From Candidatus Saccharicenans sp. (GTDB lineage: Bacteria; Acidobacteriota; Aminicenantia; Aminicenantales; Saccharicenantaceae), in NCBI GenBank assembly GCA_024653215.1, contig JANLFU010000002.1:83337-147336 (forward strand): a stretch of DNA of 64,000 bases, in the 5' to 3' direction. A program made the position numbers and the translations under genes. The number at the start of each line of letters is the position of its first letter. The first letter of the stretch is position 1. Shown here piece by piece: positions 34,065 through 42,729 of this stretch. The notes below the pieces were generated by a model, which had not been told where the DNA came from, made no database searches, and saw only the letters and a program-made list of their open reading frames with translations.

Positions 34065-34603
34065 AAAGCCGCCCGGCTTTACCTGAGAGGAATTTAGCAG
34101 AAGCTTCCGGCTTTTTTCCTTTAAGCTCGTGGTGATTTGATAAACTTCAGGTGGTTGCCGGGTCGCCCTGGAAAGCGAGGTAACTGGCTTGTTACCAGAA
34201 GTGGACCGGCCACGAGGAATTTAATTTTTTGAGCTTCCTGGTGCTGCTGGCTATCCTTTTTTCTTGATTCCCGCCGGAAAATGAAATAGCCCCACCCGGT
34301 GGCTAGTCGGGCAAGTCGACTTTATCGAGGGGATAGCTCTGTCTTTTTCAAGTTTTCTGCTGAGGAATCCGGCCCTCATGGACTGTGAACTGCCCGGAGC
34401 GTCTTGAGCTTCCGGCCGGGAAAAAAGACCCGGCCCTCTTTCCCGCGAATAGCAAGAGGGTCGGACTCCGGCCTGGGGAGAAAGGCCGCTGGTTTTAGCA
34501 GGAACCGGGGATTAATAGGTAAGAAAAGGGTAGCCACCAGGCAAGTTAAATTAAATTAAAAAAAGTAATACCTGATTATCAAGAAAATAAGGGAGGCGGC
34601 GGG
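34065..34603. other. 539-bp intergenic region rich in inverted repeats
   Basis: No convincing open frame. Several hairpins can be drawn: AAAGCC/GGCTTT near 34066; CTCGTGG/CCACGAG closing 34126-34216; GGTAAC/GTTACC inside it; TAGCC/GGCTA near 34288-34305; CCCTCTT/AAGAGGG near 34434-34458; GGCCT/AGGCC near 34469-34487. It could host a small RNA (see findings), or be the remnant of a lost gene. Confidence 0.4.
34126..34230 (+). ncRNA. Candidate structured RNA (speculative)
   Basis: Outer stem CTCGTGG (34126-34132) with CCACGAG (34210-34216). Inside are TCGC/GCGA and the perfect hairpin GGTAAC-TGGCTT-GTTACC. A T-rich tract (34219-34230) follows directly. The layout, a closed multi-stem domain plus a T-tract, is what an sRNA or orphan riboswitch would show, but no known family was recognised and no promoter was identified. 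Confidence 0.2.
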
Positions 34604-34891
34604 TTACTCGGCCAGCTTGGTCAGCTTGGAAAGTTCCTCGTTGTAATACTTGCGGTAGAGGATTTCCCATTCCTGGGAACCTTCCTCGATCTGTTTTTTC
34701 TGGGCGGCTATCTTTTCCCTGGCCTTGCGGTCGAGCTGGTCGTAGAGCTTCATCTCCTCCTCGATGGCCCTCTGGATGGTCAGCCGCACCTCGTTGGGCT
34801 CGTCCAGGAAATCCACCTGGTCGTTCTTGTAGAGAGCCTGCATCAGCAGCTTGGACAGGTGATGAATTTTTTCCTTGGACAGCCTGCTCAT
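34604..34891 (-). CDS. DUF507 family protein (second copy)
   Basis: 95 aa. It starts MSRLSKEKIHHLSKLLMQAL and is almost wholly helical and charged, ending QEWEILYRKYYNEELSKLTKL. The DUF507 pattern is a short conserved N-terminus with RL-x-x-x-x-I-x-x-L-S, followed by long helices. It overlaps the stop of the other DUF507 gene by one base (TGATG), so translation is coupled. The products probably form a complex with each other. The family has no assigned function and is found mainly in Deltaproteobacteria, Acidobacteriota and Aquificota. Confidence 0.8.
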   Translation of the reverse strand: MSRLSKEKIHHLSKLLMQALYKNDQVDFLDEPNEVRLTIQRAIEEEMKLYDQLDRKAREKIAAQKKQIEEGSQEWEILYRKYYNEELSKLTKLAE

Positions 34892-35169
34892 CAGATTACT
34901 ATGTTCCTTTCCTTGGCCAGTTTGGTCTTGATCATTTTGAACATGGTCTGGTACTCGATGTTGCCCTTGCGAATTTCATCCATGTGCTTGTTCAGGATTT
35001 CCCGGACCTCCTGGTCCAGCTTGTCTTCCTTGATGAACTCTTCGGTGATGAGGTTGATAATTTCTTCCAGGACCCGGGTCTTGTCCTCGACCAGAATCTT
35101 CCCTTCTTTTATCAGTGCTCTTAATATTACGAATGATAAATGTTCTATCTGGTTCCTGTTTAGCCTCAT
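34891..35169 (-). CDS. DUF507 family protein (first copy)
   Basis: 92 aa, beginning MRLNRNQIEHLSFVILRAL and continuing with helices EKTRVLEEIINLITEEF-type and EVREILNKHMDEIRKG. It is a paralog of the next gene and the two are read as one unit. The ATG lies directly after an AT-rich TATATAGGCG stretch with no ribosome-binding site. TTGACC about 25 bp upstream could be a -35, so the message may be leaderless. It is separated from truB (same strand, upstream) by 95 bp, which include a possible terminator. Confidence 0.8.
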   Translation of the reverse strand: MRLNRNQIEHLSFVILRALIKEGKILVEDKTRVLEEIINLITEEFIKEDKLDQEVREILNKHMDEIRKGNIEYQTMFKMIKTKLAKERNIVI

Positions 35170-35238
35170 CGCCTATATAAAATATATCAGCGCCGGTCAA
35201 ATTTCAAGGACGGTTGTTAACTTTTTTTGAAATACGGT

Positions 35239-35282
35239 AAAAAAAATTGACATTAGCAGCCGGTTCAGTCGGTAGAACCGGC
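35239..35282 (-). terminator. Possible terminator of the nusA-truB operon
   Basis: Inverted repeat GCCGGTTC (35259-35266) / GAACCGGC (35275-35282) spans the truB stop codon. On the minus strand it is followed after about 12 bases by an eight-T run (35246-35239). The gap between stem and T-run is longer than usual, so efficiency is uncertain. Confidence 0.5.
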
Positions 35283-36197
35283 CTTAAGCACCAGTTCCGG
35301 GCGGAAGACCTGGCTCCCGGCCTCAAATCTGGCCAGGCCAAGCAGTCGGTTTCGCTCTGAAAAAACGCGGAAAATGGGCTCCGCCTGGTGGCGGCTGGAG
35401 GCGAGTGAGGCCCGGTTGACCTGCCTCAGGCTAACCCCGTTGCCGTGGGCAAAGCTCCTTGCTCCCTGTTCATCCAGCCAGATGGCCGGATAGTCTGGAA
35501 GCAGCCTGTCCAGGGGAATAAGAAACCGGTCGTAGTCCTGATTTCGAGACAGCTCTTCAATTTTCTCCAGGCTGAGAGCTTCTTCCTCGGTATAAAGACC
35601 CGAGGCCACCCGTCTCAAGGCCGAAAGGTGGGCCCCGCAGCCCAGTTTCTGCCCGAGGTCGTGGGCCAGCGAGCGGATGTAGGTCCCCGCGGAACATTCC
35701 ACCAGGAACCTGATTAGCGGCGGGCTGTAATCCAGGATTAAAAAGCGGTGGACCGTGACCCGGACCGGGTTAAGCTCCAGCTTCAGGCCTTTTCTGGCCA
35801 GCCTGAAGGCCGGTTGACCGTTGACCTTCTTGGCCGAGTAGGGCGGGGGAAGCTGGCTGATTTCACCAACAAAGGAAGAAGCTGCCTCCAGCAGTTTCTT
35901 TTCTTCCGGGAAGACGCAGCTTTCCGGGCCTTCCGGCTGCCCCTCGGAATCGTAGGTGTCGGTGGCCTGGCCCAGTTTGATTTCGCCGGTATAGGTCTTA
36001 TCCGCCCCGGACAGGTAGGGGAAAAGGCGGGTGGCCTGCCCGACGGTTATCAGCAGCACTCCCGTGGCCAGGGGGTCGAGGGTGCCGGCGTGGCCGATTT
36101 TTTTGACCCTGAGAAACTTCCTTATTTTCAGGACAACGTCATGAGAGGTCAGGCCGGCCGGCTTGTCGACGACAATCAGGCCATCCATGGTTGGCAT
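35265..36197 (-). CDS. truB: tRNA pseudouridine(55) synthase TruB
   Basis: 310 aa. The N-terminus GLIVVDKPAGLTSHDVV leads to the catalytic aspartate in GHAGTLDPLATGVL (~41). Later motifs are KTYTGEIKLG, the YSAKKVNGQPAFRLARKG segment and CSAGTYIRSLAHDLG (~175). A C-terminal PUA-like domain ends the protein. It isomerises U55 in the T-loop of tRNAs. It is the last gene of the nusA operon, 14 bp after nrnA. Confidence 0.95.
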   Translation of the reverse strand: MPTMDGLIVVDKPAGLTSHDVVLKIRKFLRVKKIGHAGTLDPLATGVLLITVGQATRLFPYLSGADKTYTGEIKLGQATDTYDSEGQPEGPESCVFPEEKKLLEAASSFVGEISQLPPPYSAKKVNGQPAFRLARKGLKLELNPVRVTVHRFLILDYSPPLIRFLVECSAGTYIRSLAHDLGQKLGCGAHLSALRRVASGLYTEEEALSLEKIEELSRNQDYDRFLIPLDRLLPDYPAIWLDEQGARSFAHGNGVSLRQVNRASLASSRHQAEPIFRVFSERNRLLGLARFEAGSQVFRPELVLKAGSTD

Positions 36198-36211
36198 GCT
36201 TGAGGCTGCTT

Positions 36212-37189
36212 TCAGCTCTTGGCCTTGTTCTTCCTGAGTATTTCTTCCACCGCCCTAGGAATTTCCTGCGACAGCTTTTCATATTCTCCGTAGACGGTAA
36301 AGCCGGCGGCGTGCATGTGACCGCCTCCGCCGTAGCTTTCAGCCACCAGGGCCGAGTTGGCCTGTCCCTTGGACCTCAGGCTGACCCGGAAGACTCCCGG
36401 CTCCATCTCCTTGAAGAAGATGACCATCTCCACGCCTTTAATTGAGCGGGCGATGGTGGTGATATCTTCCACGTCAACATCTTTAAGGCCAACCTCCTCG
36501 ATGTCCCGGCGAAACATGGACAGCATGGCCAGGTTGCCGGCCGGGTTCATTTTCAGGCTGGTCAGCACCTTGCCCAGCAGCCTGACCTTGGCCGCGGTGT
36601 TGTTATTTAGCAGCTTTTCGGCGATGGCGTTGGGATTGGCCCCGGACTCGGCCAGCCGGTAGCAGGTATAGAGCGCCCTGGCGCTGGTGTTGGAGAACTG
36701 GAAGGAGCCGGTATCGGAAAAGATGGCCGCGTACAGGAACTCGGCAATCCGCGGGGTGGGCTGGAGTCCCAGCGGTTCCAGCAGCTCGTAGACCATCTCG
36801 CCCACGGCCGAAGCCTCGGGGTCGATCCAGTTGAGGTCGGCGTAGGGTGAGTTGGAGTAATGGTGGTCGATGTTGATCTTCGGCAGGTGGTCAATTCCGG
36901 TCTGCCCGGAACGGGAGACGTCCACGCATTCCAGCAGGATGACCAGGTCCAGGCCTTCCGGGTCGATCTGTCCGCGTTTTATCCTGGCCGTTTCCGGGAA
37001 CTCGTAGAAGGGAAAGGGCAGCGGGTCGTGGTTGACCACCTGGACTTTTTTACCCAGCAGGTCCAGCATCTCGGCCAGGGCCAGGCTGGTGTAGATGGAG
37101 TCGCCGTCGGGTCGGAGGTGGGAAGTGATGGCAATATGATGGCTGGTCTTGATTTTCCTGGCTATCTCAAGTTTTATCGTCTGGCTCAT
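36212..37189 (-). CDS. nrnA: Bifunctional oligoribonuclease / PAP phosphatase NrnA (DHH family)
   Basis: 325 aa. DHH motifs are SHLRPDGDSIYTSLALAEML (~25), LLECVD (~88), INIDHHYSN (~109) and the DHHA1 end AESYGGGGHMHAAGF (~295). It degrades nanoRNAs and dephosphorylates pAp. The location between rbfA (23-bp overlap) and truB is the conserved one. The motif-one Ser-Ile (usually Ala-Ile/Gly-Ser) is a mild substitution. It is probably essential for RNA turnover if no orn gene exists elsewhere. Confidence 0.93.
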   Translation of the reverse strand: MSQTIKLEIARKIKTSHHIAITSHLRPDGDSIYTSLALAEMLDLLGKKVQVVNHDPLPFPFYEFPETARIKRGQIDPEGLDLVILLECVDVSRSGQTGIDHLPKINIDHHYSNSPYADLNWIDPEASAVGEMVYELLEPLGLQPTPRIAEFLYAAIFSDTGSFQFSNTSARALYTCYRLAESGANPNAIAEKLLNNNTAAKVRLLGKVLTSLKMNPAGNLAMLSMFRRDIEEVGLKDVDVEDITTIARSIKGVEMVIFFKEMEPGVFRVSLRSKGQANSALVAESYGGGGHMHAAGFTVYGEYEKLSQEIPRAVEEILRKNKAKS

Positions 37190-37532
37190 TGTCCTTCAGC
37201 GAGTCGAGCAGGCGGTCGATTCTTTCTTCATAATCGGCCGTGAGGTCAAGCACAAAAATTAGCTCTGGATTATATCTTAAATTCAACCTGGTCGCAAGAA
37301 GCCGGCGGAAGTGCGGGGTCCTTTTCTGGAGGAGTTTCAGGATGGCTTCCCTTTTCTCTTTCTGCAGGACGGAAACCGCGATGCGGGCCGTCTTCAGGTC
37401 GGGCGGCATCTCCACCCCGGTCACGGTCAGGAAGCCGGTCATCTCCGGCAGCTCGTTGATCAGCAGGCGGCTGATTTCCTGCTGGATGAGCTGGCTGACT
37501 CTTTTCGGGCGGTAGGAACCTTCAGCGGGCAT
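37167..37532 (-). CDS. rbfA: 30S ribosome-binding factor A
   Basis: 121 aa. It starts PAEGSYRPKRVSQLIQQEIS, followed by the single KH-like domain with GFLTVTGVEMPPDLKTARIAV and the conserved KRTPHFRRLLATRLNLRYNPEL segment. It binds the 30S subunit and assists maturation of the 16S rRNA 5' end. It lies 12 bp after the DUF503 gene and overlaps nrnA by 23 bp, so these genes are probably translationally coupled. Confidence 0.94.
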   Translation of the reverse strand: MPAEGSYRPKRVSQLIQQEISRLLINELPEMTGFLTVTGVEMPPDLKTARIAVSVLQKEKREAILKLLQKRTPHFRRLLATRLNLRYNPELIFVLDLTADYEERIDRLLDSLKDNEPDDKT

Positions 37533-37544
37533 GGCTTTTTCCCG

Positions 37545-37826
37545 TCAGTAATAATTTAACTGGTGGCCGGAGAGCAGAGCTTCGGTGGTGGACCGGGCTT
37601 CATCCAGTATCCGGTTCAGCACCTGCTGGACCACGGCCTGCTGGCTGTTGACCGTGGCCACGGCCAGGACCGTCCGCTGCCAGCTTTCCTGGAAGGCGAT
37701 TTCCGAGACCGAAACGTTGTAGCGATGCTTCAGGCGGTCGGTAAAGCTGTTGATGAAGCGGCGTTTTTCCTTCAGGGAATGAGAATATTCCAGGAAAAAT
37801 TCCAGGGTCAGAACACCGACTATCAT
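37545..37826 (-). CDS. DUF503 family protein (YlxP-like)
   Basis: 93 aa. MIVGVLTLEFFLEYSHSLKEKR is the family hallmark (L-E-x-x-x-x-x-x-SLKEKR). The central LKHRYNVSVSEIAFQESWQR and the end ILDEARSTTEALL also fit. DUF503 (B. subtilis YlxP) lies between infB and rbfA in many genomes, as here (11 bp from infB, 12 bp from rbfA), and is thought to act in ribosome assembly, though the mechanism is not established. Confidence 0.9.
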   Translation of the reverse strand: MIVGVLTLEFFLEYSHSLKEKRRFINSFTDRLKHRYNVSVSEIAFQESWQRTVLAVATVNSQQAVVQQVLNRILDEARSTTEALLSGHQLNYY

Positions 37827-37837
37827 GGGCGGGCCCC

Positions 37838-40003
37838 TTACTCGGGCCGGACTTTTTCCTTGACGAAAGCTTCAATCACGTCGCCCGGCTGGACCGGGTC
37901 GGCCTTCTCCAGCCCGATACCGCACTCGTAGCCCTTGATGACCTCGGTCACGCTGTCCTTGAGGTGCTTGAGAGAGGAAATCCTGGTCTGGTAGAGAACT
38001 TCATTGCCGCGGATGACCCGGGCCTCGGCGTTCCTGACAATCTTGCCGTCGATGACCTGGCAGCCGAGGACCGTGCCCACCTTGGCGATCTGGAAAATCT
38101 TCTTGACCTGGGCCCGGCCGAGAACGGTTTCCTTGATGACCGGCTCCAGCATTCCGGCCACGGCCTTTTTCAGGTCGTCGGTCAGCTGGTAGATGATGCG
38201 GTAGAGCCTGATTTCCACCTTTTCGTTCTGGGCCAGCTCCTGGATCTTGGCAGGCACCTTGACGTTGTAACCGATGATGATGGCCCCGGAAGCCGAGGCC
38301 AGGAGGACATCGGCCTCGGTCACGTTGCCGGTTGAGGCCTGCAGGATGTTGATTTTGACCTTGTCGGTGCTGAGGGTCGGCAGCAATCCCCTGAGCACCT
38401 CGACCGAACCGTGGACGTCGGCCTTGATGATAACCGGGAGTTCCTTGGTCTGGCCCTTTTCAATTTTCTTGAACAGGTCTTCCAGGGTCAGGGGGACTTC
38501 CTTGGCCTGGGGAGTTTTCTTCATCCGGGCGATCCGGAATTCGCAGATGCGGCGGGCGATTTCCAGGTCTGGCACCACCTGGAAGAAATTTCCGGCCTCG
38601 GGCACCTGGTCAAAGCCCAGGACCTCGACCGGGGTGGATGGCCCGGCGCTCTTGACCGGCTTGCCCCACTCGTCGAACAGGGCCCGGGCCTTGCCGTAGG
38701 TCAAACCGCAGATAAATGCCTGGCCGGGGGTGAGTGTGCCCAGCTGGACGATGACCGTGCCCACCGGGCCTTTCTGGGGGTCAAGCCTGGATTCGAGGAT
38801 AACGCCCTGGGCCGGGACGTAGGGATGGGACTTGAGCTCCAGGATGTCACCGAGCAGCAGGACCATTTCCAGCAGCTCGTCTATGTTCTTTTTTTCCTTG
38901 GCCGAGATTTCCACACAGATGGTCTTGCCGCCCCACTCTTCCACGATCAGCCCTTCCTTGGCCAGCTGTTGCTTGACCCGCTCCGGGTTGGCCTCGGGCT
39001 TGTCTATTTTGTTGATGGCCACGATGATGGGCACGTTGGCCGCCTGGGCGTGGCTGATGGCTTCTTTTGTCTGGGGCATGACCCCGTCGTCGGCGGCCAC
39101 GACCAGGATGACGATGTCGGTGAGCTGGGCTCCGCGGGCCCGGAGCTGGGTGAAGGCTTCGTGACCCGGGGTGTCGATGAAGGTGATGTAACGGTTCTTG
39201 TAATTAACCCGGTAGGCCCCGATGTGCTGGGTGATTCCGCCTGCTTCGCGTTCGGCAATGTTGGAGGAGCGGATGGCATCCAGCAGGGTGGTCTTGCCGT
39301 GGTCAACGTGACCCATGATGGTCACCACCGGCGGCCTGGTCACCAGGTCGTTCTTGAGGCTGAAAGCCAGCTTCCTGATATCATGTTCCAGGGAAACCAT
39401 TTCCAGGTCAACCTTGATAATCCTGGAGATGGCCTGGAGCAGCGATTCATCTATGAGATCAGAGGCTGCGGCGTCATAGCCGGCCGCCTGGAGATGGTCT
39501 ATCAGGTCCTTGGGCTTTATCTTGAAGCGCTCGGCCAGGTCCTTGACCGAGATGCCTTCCTGGATCTGGATTTTTGGCCGCGGCTTGGGAGCCGCCGGGG
39601 CCTTGGGAGCCGCGGGTTTAGCCGCCGGGGCAGCCGGTTTTTCCGGGGCCTGGGCCCTGGTGGCCGGCTCTGCCTTTGGTTCCGGGGCTGGTTTTGGCTG
39701 GGCCTGTGGCCCGGGGGCGGGCTCGGGCTTGTGTTCGGGTGCGGCCTTCGGAGCAGCCTTGGCGGCCGGTTGAGGCTTGGCCACTGCCGGCTGCGGTTTG
39801 CCGGCGGTGCCGGGTTTGGCTTCCTGGGCAGTCCTGGCGGCCGGAGCGGACGGGGCCTTGCCCTCAGCCGGGGCCTTTTTAGGGGCCGGCGTTCCGGCGG
39901 CCGCGGTCTTGGCTTCAGCCGCGGTCGAGGCCGGCTTTTTCTTGGTCTCGGCTTCTTTTTCGGCTTTGCCCTTGGTGGTGGTTTTGGTCTTGGTTTTGTC
40001 CAT
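37838..40003 (-). CDS. infB: Translation initiation factor IF-2
   Basis: 721 aa. A long low-complexity N-terminus rich in Ala, Pro and Lys (1-145) precedes the IF2 N domain with [18 protein letters not shown] (~150). The G domain has [15 protein letters not shown] (~228), [16 protein letters not shown] (~275) and [11 protein letters not shown] (~330). Beta barrels and the C-terminal fMet-tRNA-binding domain with [29 protein letters not shown] and CGIGLEK follow. It is a GTPase that places initiator tRNA on the 30S subunit. It is 20 bp after nusA with no ylxR between. Confidence 0.96.
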   Translation of the reverse strand: MDKTKTKTTTKGKAEKEAETKKKPASTAAEAKTAAAGTPAPKKAPAEGKAPSAPAARTAQEAKPGTAGKPQPAVAKPQPAAKAAPKAAPEHKPEPAPGPQAQPKPAPEPKAEPATRAQAPEKPAAPAAKPAAPKAPAAPKPRPKIQIQEGISVKDLAERFKIKPKDLIDHLQAAGYDAAASDLIDESLLQAISRIIKVDLEMVSLEHDIRKLAFSLKNDLVTRPPVVTIMGHVDHGKTTLLDAIRSSNIAEREAGGITQHIGAYRVNYKNRYITFIDTPGHEAFTQLRARGAQLTDIVILVVAADDGVMPQTKEAISHAQAANVPIIVAINKIDKPEANPERVKQQLAKEGLIVEEWGGKTICVEISAKEKKNIDELLEMVLLLGDILELKSHPYVPAQGVILESRLDPQKGPVGTVIVQLGTLTPGQAFICGLTYGKARALFDEWGKPVKSAGPSTPVEVLGFDQVPEAGNFFQVVPDLEIARRICEFRIARMKKTPQAKEVPLTLEDLFKKIEKGQTKELPVIIKADVHGSVEVLRGLLPTLSTDKVKINILQASTGNVTEADVLLASASGAIIIGYNVKVPAKIQELAQNEKVEIRLYRIIYQLTDDLKKAVAGMLEPVIKETVLGRAQVKKIFQIAKVGTVLGCQVIDGKIVRNAEARVIRGNEVLYQTRISSLKHLKDSVTEVIKGYECGIGLEKADPVQPGDVIEAFVKEKVRPE

Positions 40004-40023
40004 AGTCTATTCTTTAAGCTCTC

Positions 40024-41049
40024 TTATTCCTGGATTATTGAAATTTTCCAGCCGACCAGCTTGCTGGCCAGCCTGACGTTAATGCCCTTCTTGCCGATGG
40101 CCAGGGAGAACTGCTCCTTGTCCACATGGGCCTCCATCTCCTTGGCCTGCTTGTTACTGACCACGATCTTGTTTATCCGGGCCGGGCTCAGGGCGGACTT
40201 GGCGTAAGCCTGGGGGTCGGCCGCCCACTCAATTATATCAATTTTTTCTCCGCCCAGCTCCTTGCTGATGGCCAGGATGCGGTTGCCCTTGACCCCGATG
40301 CAGGCCCCGACCGGGTCGATGTCCCGGTCCTGGCTGGCCACGGCCACCTTGGCCCTTTCTCCAGGCTGGCGGACCACGTCCTTGACCTGGATCGTCCCGG
40401 AAGCAATCTCCGGAATTTCCAGCTCCAGCAACTTCAGGAGAAAGCGGGGAGAGGTCCGGGAGAGCTGGACCTGGGGACCGCGAACGTTCTTCTGGACCTG
40501 GGTGATGACGGCCTTGACCAGGTCGCCCGGCCTGAACTCATCGCCTGGAAGTTTATCCTTGTTGGGGAGAAACACTTCCGCCCGGTTGACCTCGAGCACC
40601 GTGCCGTTATTCTCAAATCGCCTGACCACGCCGGTGACGATTTCGCCCATCCGGGGAGCGAATTCCTCGTAGACTTTCTCCTGCTCGGCGTCGCGGACCT
40701 TCTGGAAGATGACCTGCTTGGCGGCCTGGGCGGCAATCCGGCCCAGGGTTTCGGCCGGAAGCTCTATTTCAATTTCTTTCCCCAGCTTGGCTCCGGGGTC
40801 GTGAAGGACGGCTTCATCCTGGGATATTTCCCTGGCCGGGTCGGTGACTTCTTCCACCACCTTTTTTACCGCATAGACCCGAAGCTCGCTCTTTTCCGGC
40901 TTGAAGTCGACAACGATCTCCTCGCCCTTGTTGAAGAACTTGGCGGCGGCCAGGCGGAGCGATTCCTCGATGGCCTTGATGATGACCCGGGGCTGGACAC
41001 CACGCTCCTTGCTGAGCTGGTTGATAGTGCTCCAAACGTTGACTTTCAT
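40024..41049 (-). CDS. nusA: Transcription termination/antitermination factor NusA
   Basis: 341 aa: an N-terminal RNAP-binding domain (1-125), an S1 domain (~130-200, GEIVTGVVRRFENNGTVLEV) and two KH domains (~205-341) with DPVGACIGVKGNRI and SLAIGKKGINVRLASKLVGW. It ends right after KH2, so it lacks the acidic or AR1/AR2 repeats of proteobacterial NusA. That is the compact form seen in Gram-positives and Acidobacteriota. It is the first gene of the operon. The usual upstream partner rimP is absent, since miaB lies downstream and recN upstream on the same strand without rimP between. Confidence 0.94.
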   Translation of the reverse strand: MKVNVWSTINQLSKERGVQPRVIIKAIEESLRLAAAKFFNKGEEIVVDFKPEKSELRVYAVKKVVEEVTDPAREISQDEAVLHDPGAKLGKEIEIELPAETLGRIAAQAAKQVIFQKVRDAEQEKVYEEFAPRMGEIVTGVVRRFENNGTVLEVNRAEVFLPNKDKLPGDEFRPGDLVKAVITQVQKNVRGPQVQLSRTSPRFLLKLLELEIPEIASGTIQVKDVVRQPGERAKVAVASQDRDIDPVGACIGVKGNRILAISKELGGEKIDIIEWAADPQAYAKSALSPARINKIVVSNKQAKEMEAHVDKEQFSLAIGKKGINVRLASKLVGWKISIIQE

Positions 41050-41130
41050 TACCAGGTTTATCCTTCACCCGCATAAAACGGATATGAATTATATCTTAAA
41101 AGGGTAAAGGTTGCAATTGAACGGGAAAGG

Positions 41131-42483
41131 TCAGGCCGGCTCATCGGCCAGCTCGCCGTGCAGGCTGTATGGCCCGCAGCCGGTTATCCTGACTCTGACC
41201 ATGCGGTTGCTGACGTCTTTCTCCGAGCGAAAGTTGACCACCTGGTAGCCTTCGTTCCGACCGGCATAGAGGTTGCCCTTCTTGCTGGCTCCGAGGCAGA
41301 GCACCCTGACCGTCCGGCCTACCAGGCTGCGGTTTAGCTCCAGCTGGATTTCTTTCTGCCTGGTCTGCAGCCTGACCAGGCGGTCTATCTTGACCTCTTC
41401 GGGCACGTCATCTTTCAGCCTGGAGGCGGCCGTCCTCGGCCGCGGGGAGTAGCGAAAGGAAAAGATGTTGGCGAACCTGATTCTCTCCAGCAGGTCCATC
41501 GTTTGCTCAAAATCTTCCTCGGTCTCGGTGGGGAAACCGACGATGATATCCGTGCTCAGGCTGATGTCCGGAAGCCGTGATTTCAGCCGGTCAATCTTTT
41601 CCAGGTAGTCGGCCCTGGTGTACTTCCGGTTCATCATTTCCAGGATGCGGTCGGATCCGGACTGGAGCGGCAGGTGAAGCTGGTGGCAGACCTTTCGGAT
41701 TGAAGCCATGGCCTCGATGAGCTCCGGCCCGAAATCCCTGGGATGGGAGGTTATGAACCGGATCCACTCTATCCCCGAGATCTCGGCCACCCGGGCCAGC
41801 AGCTCGGGCAGTCCGGCCCCGGTTTCTGGGTCGCGGTAGGAGTTAACGTTCTGACCGAGAAGCTGCACTTCAAGGTAGCCGCGGTCGGAGAGAGACCTGA
41901 CCTCTTCCAGGATGGAACGAAGCGGCCGGTACTTTTCCCGGCCCCGGACATAGGGCACCACACAGAAGGTGCAGAAGTTGTTGCAGCCTTCCATGATGGT
42001 GACGTAGGCCGAAACCCGGCTCTCCCGGGCTTCCGGGACGATGGGCAGGTCGGTCCAGTCTTTTTCCCAGGCAGTCAGGACCCGCCTTTCTTCCTGGAGA
42101 TTTTTCAGGATGAGAGGAACCTCGGCGTACTGGTGTGGCCCGGCCACCAGGTCCAGGTAGGGAAACTTCTTCAGCAATTTTTCCCGGTAGAGCTGGGCCA
42201 CGCAGCCCAGGCAGGCCAGGACCGAACCCCGCCTTTCTTTCTGGTCCTTGAGCCGGCCCAGGTAGGAGAAAAGTTTCTCCACGGACTTTTCCCTGACGGC
42301 GCAGGTATTGACCAGGATGAAGTCGCTGTCCTCAGGATTTCTGGCTGGCCTGGCCCCGGCTGCCAGCAGCAGGCTGGCCAGGTGCTCGGAATCGTTGACG
42401 TTCATCTGGCAGCCGAAGGTGTGAATGTAAAAAGTCTTTCCGTCCAGCATCAGCTCACCGGTCTTTTCCATCGCTTGAGCCAT
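41131..42483 (-). CDS. miaB: tRNA-2-methylthio-N6-isopentenyladenosine synthase MiaB
   Basis: 450 aa. The N-terminal MTTase domain has HTFGCQMNVNDSE (~25), VNTCAVREKS (~60) and CLGCVAQ (~94), the three Cys of the auxiliary cluster. The radical-SAM motif is CNNFCTFCVVPYVRGRE (~169-176). It has a C-terminal TRAM domain. It adds the methylthio group at A37 of tRNAs that read UNN codons. ATG 42483 directly follows a TATAAT sequence. A second ATG four codons in (MEKTGELML) may be the true start if TATAAT is the -10 element, which would make the message nearly leaderless. Confidence 0.95.
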   Translation of the reverse strand: MAQAMEKTGELMLDGKTFYIHTFGCQMNVNDSEHLASLLLAAGARPARNPEDSDFILVNTCAVREKSVEKLFSYLGRLKDQKERRGSVLACLGCVAQLYREKLLKKFPYLDLVAGPHQYAEVPLILKNLQEERRVLTAWEKDWTDLPIVPEARESRVSAYVTIMEGCNNFCTFCVVPYVRGREKYRPLRSILEEVRSLSDRGYLEVQLLGQNVNSYRDPETGAGLPELLARVAEISGIEWIRFITSHPRDFGPELIEAMASIRKVCHQLHLPLQSGSDRILEMMNRKYTRADYLEKIDRLKSRLPDISLSTDIIVGFPTETEEDFEQTMDLLERIRFANIFSFRYSPRPRTAASRLKDDVPEEVKIDRLVRLQTRQKEIQLELNRSLVGRTVRVLCLGASKKGNLYAGRNEGYQVVNFRSEKDVSNRMVRVRITGCGPYSLHGELADEPA

Positions 42484-42707
42484 TATTATAGCCTAAACCG
42501 GGCCGGTTGGTTATGGGACAGGCGAGAACAAACGGGTGGAATTGCTTGTCAGGCCGGTTTAAGCCAATGAAATAATTAAATGAACATTTAAGATTCTGGA
42601 CGGAAGCGGCTTTGTAAATTAATAACCTGATTAAATTAATAAAGTTTATGTTGGAAGAAGCTTTTCACTGGCCAGGCGGCCTTGCTGCACTAATAGTCCC
42701 GTTCCTT

Positions 42708-42725
42708 TTCCGGCCCGGGCCGGAA
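42708..42725. repeat. 18-bp perfect palindrome downstream of recN
   Basis: TTCCGGCCCGGGCCGGAA is a perfect inverted repeat 4 bp beyond the recN stop. Neither strand has a T-run after it, so it is not a standard terminator. It may act as a 3' mRNA stabiliser. Confidence 0.55.
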
Positions 42726-42729
42726 CAGT

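Noticed and set aside
38411..40207. Plus-strand open frame of 598 codons opposite infB
   Set aside because: It is the reverse frame of IF-2 and of its Ala/Pro-rich N-terminus, which yields a Gly/Leu/Arg low-complexity product with no ribosome-binding site.
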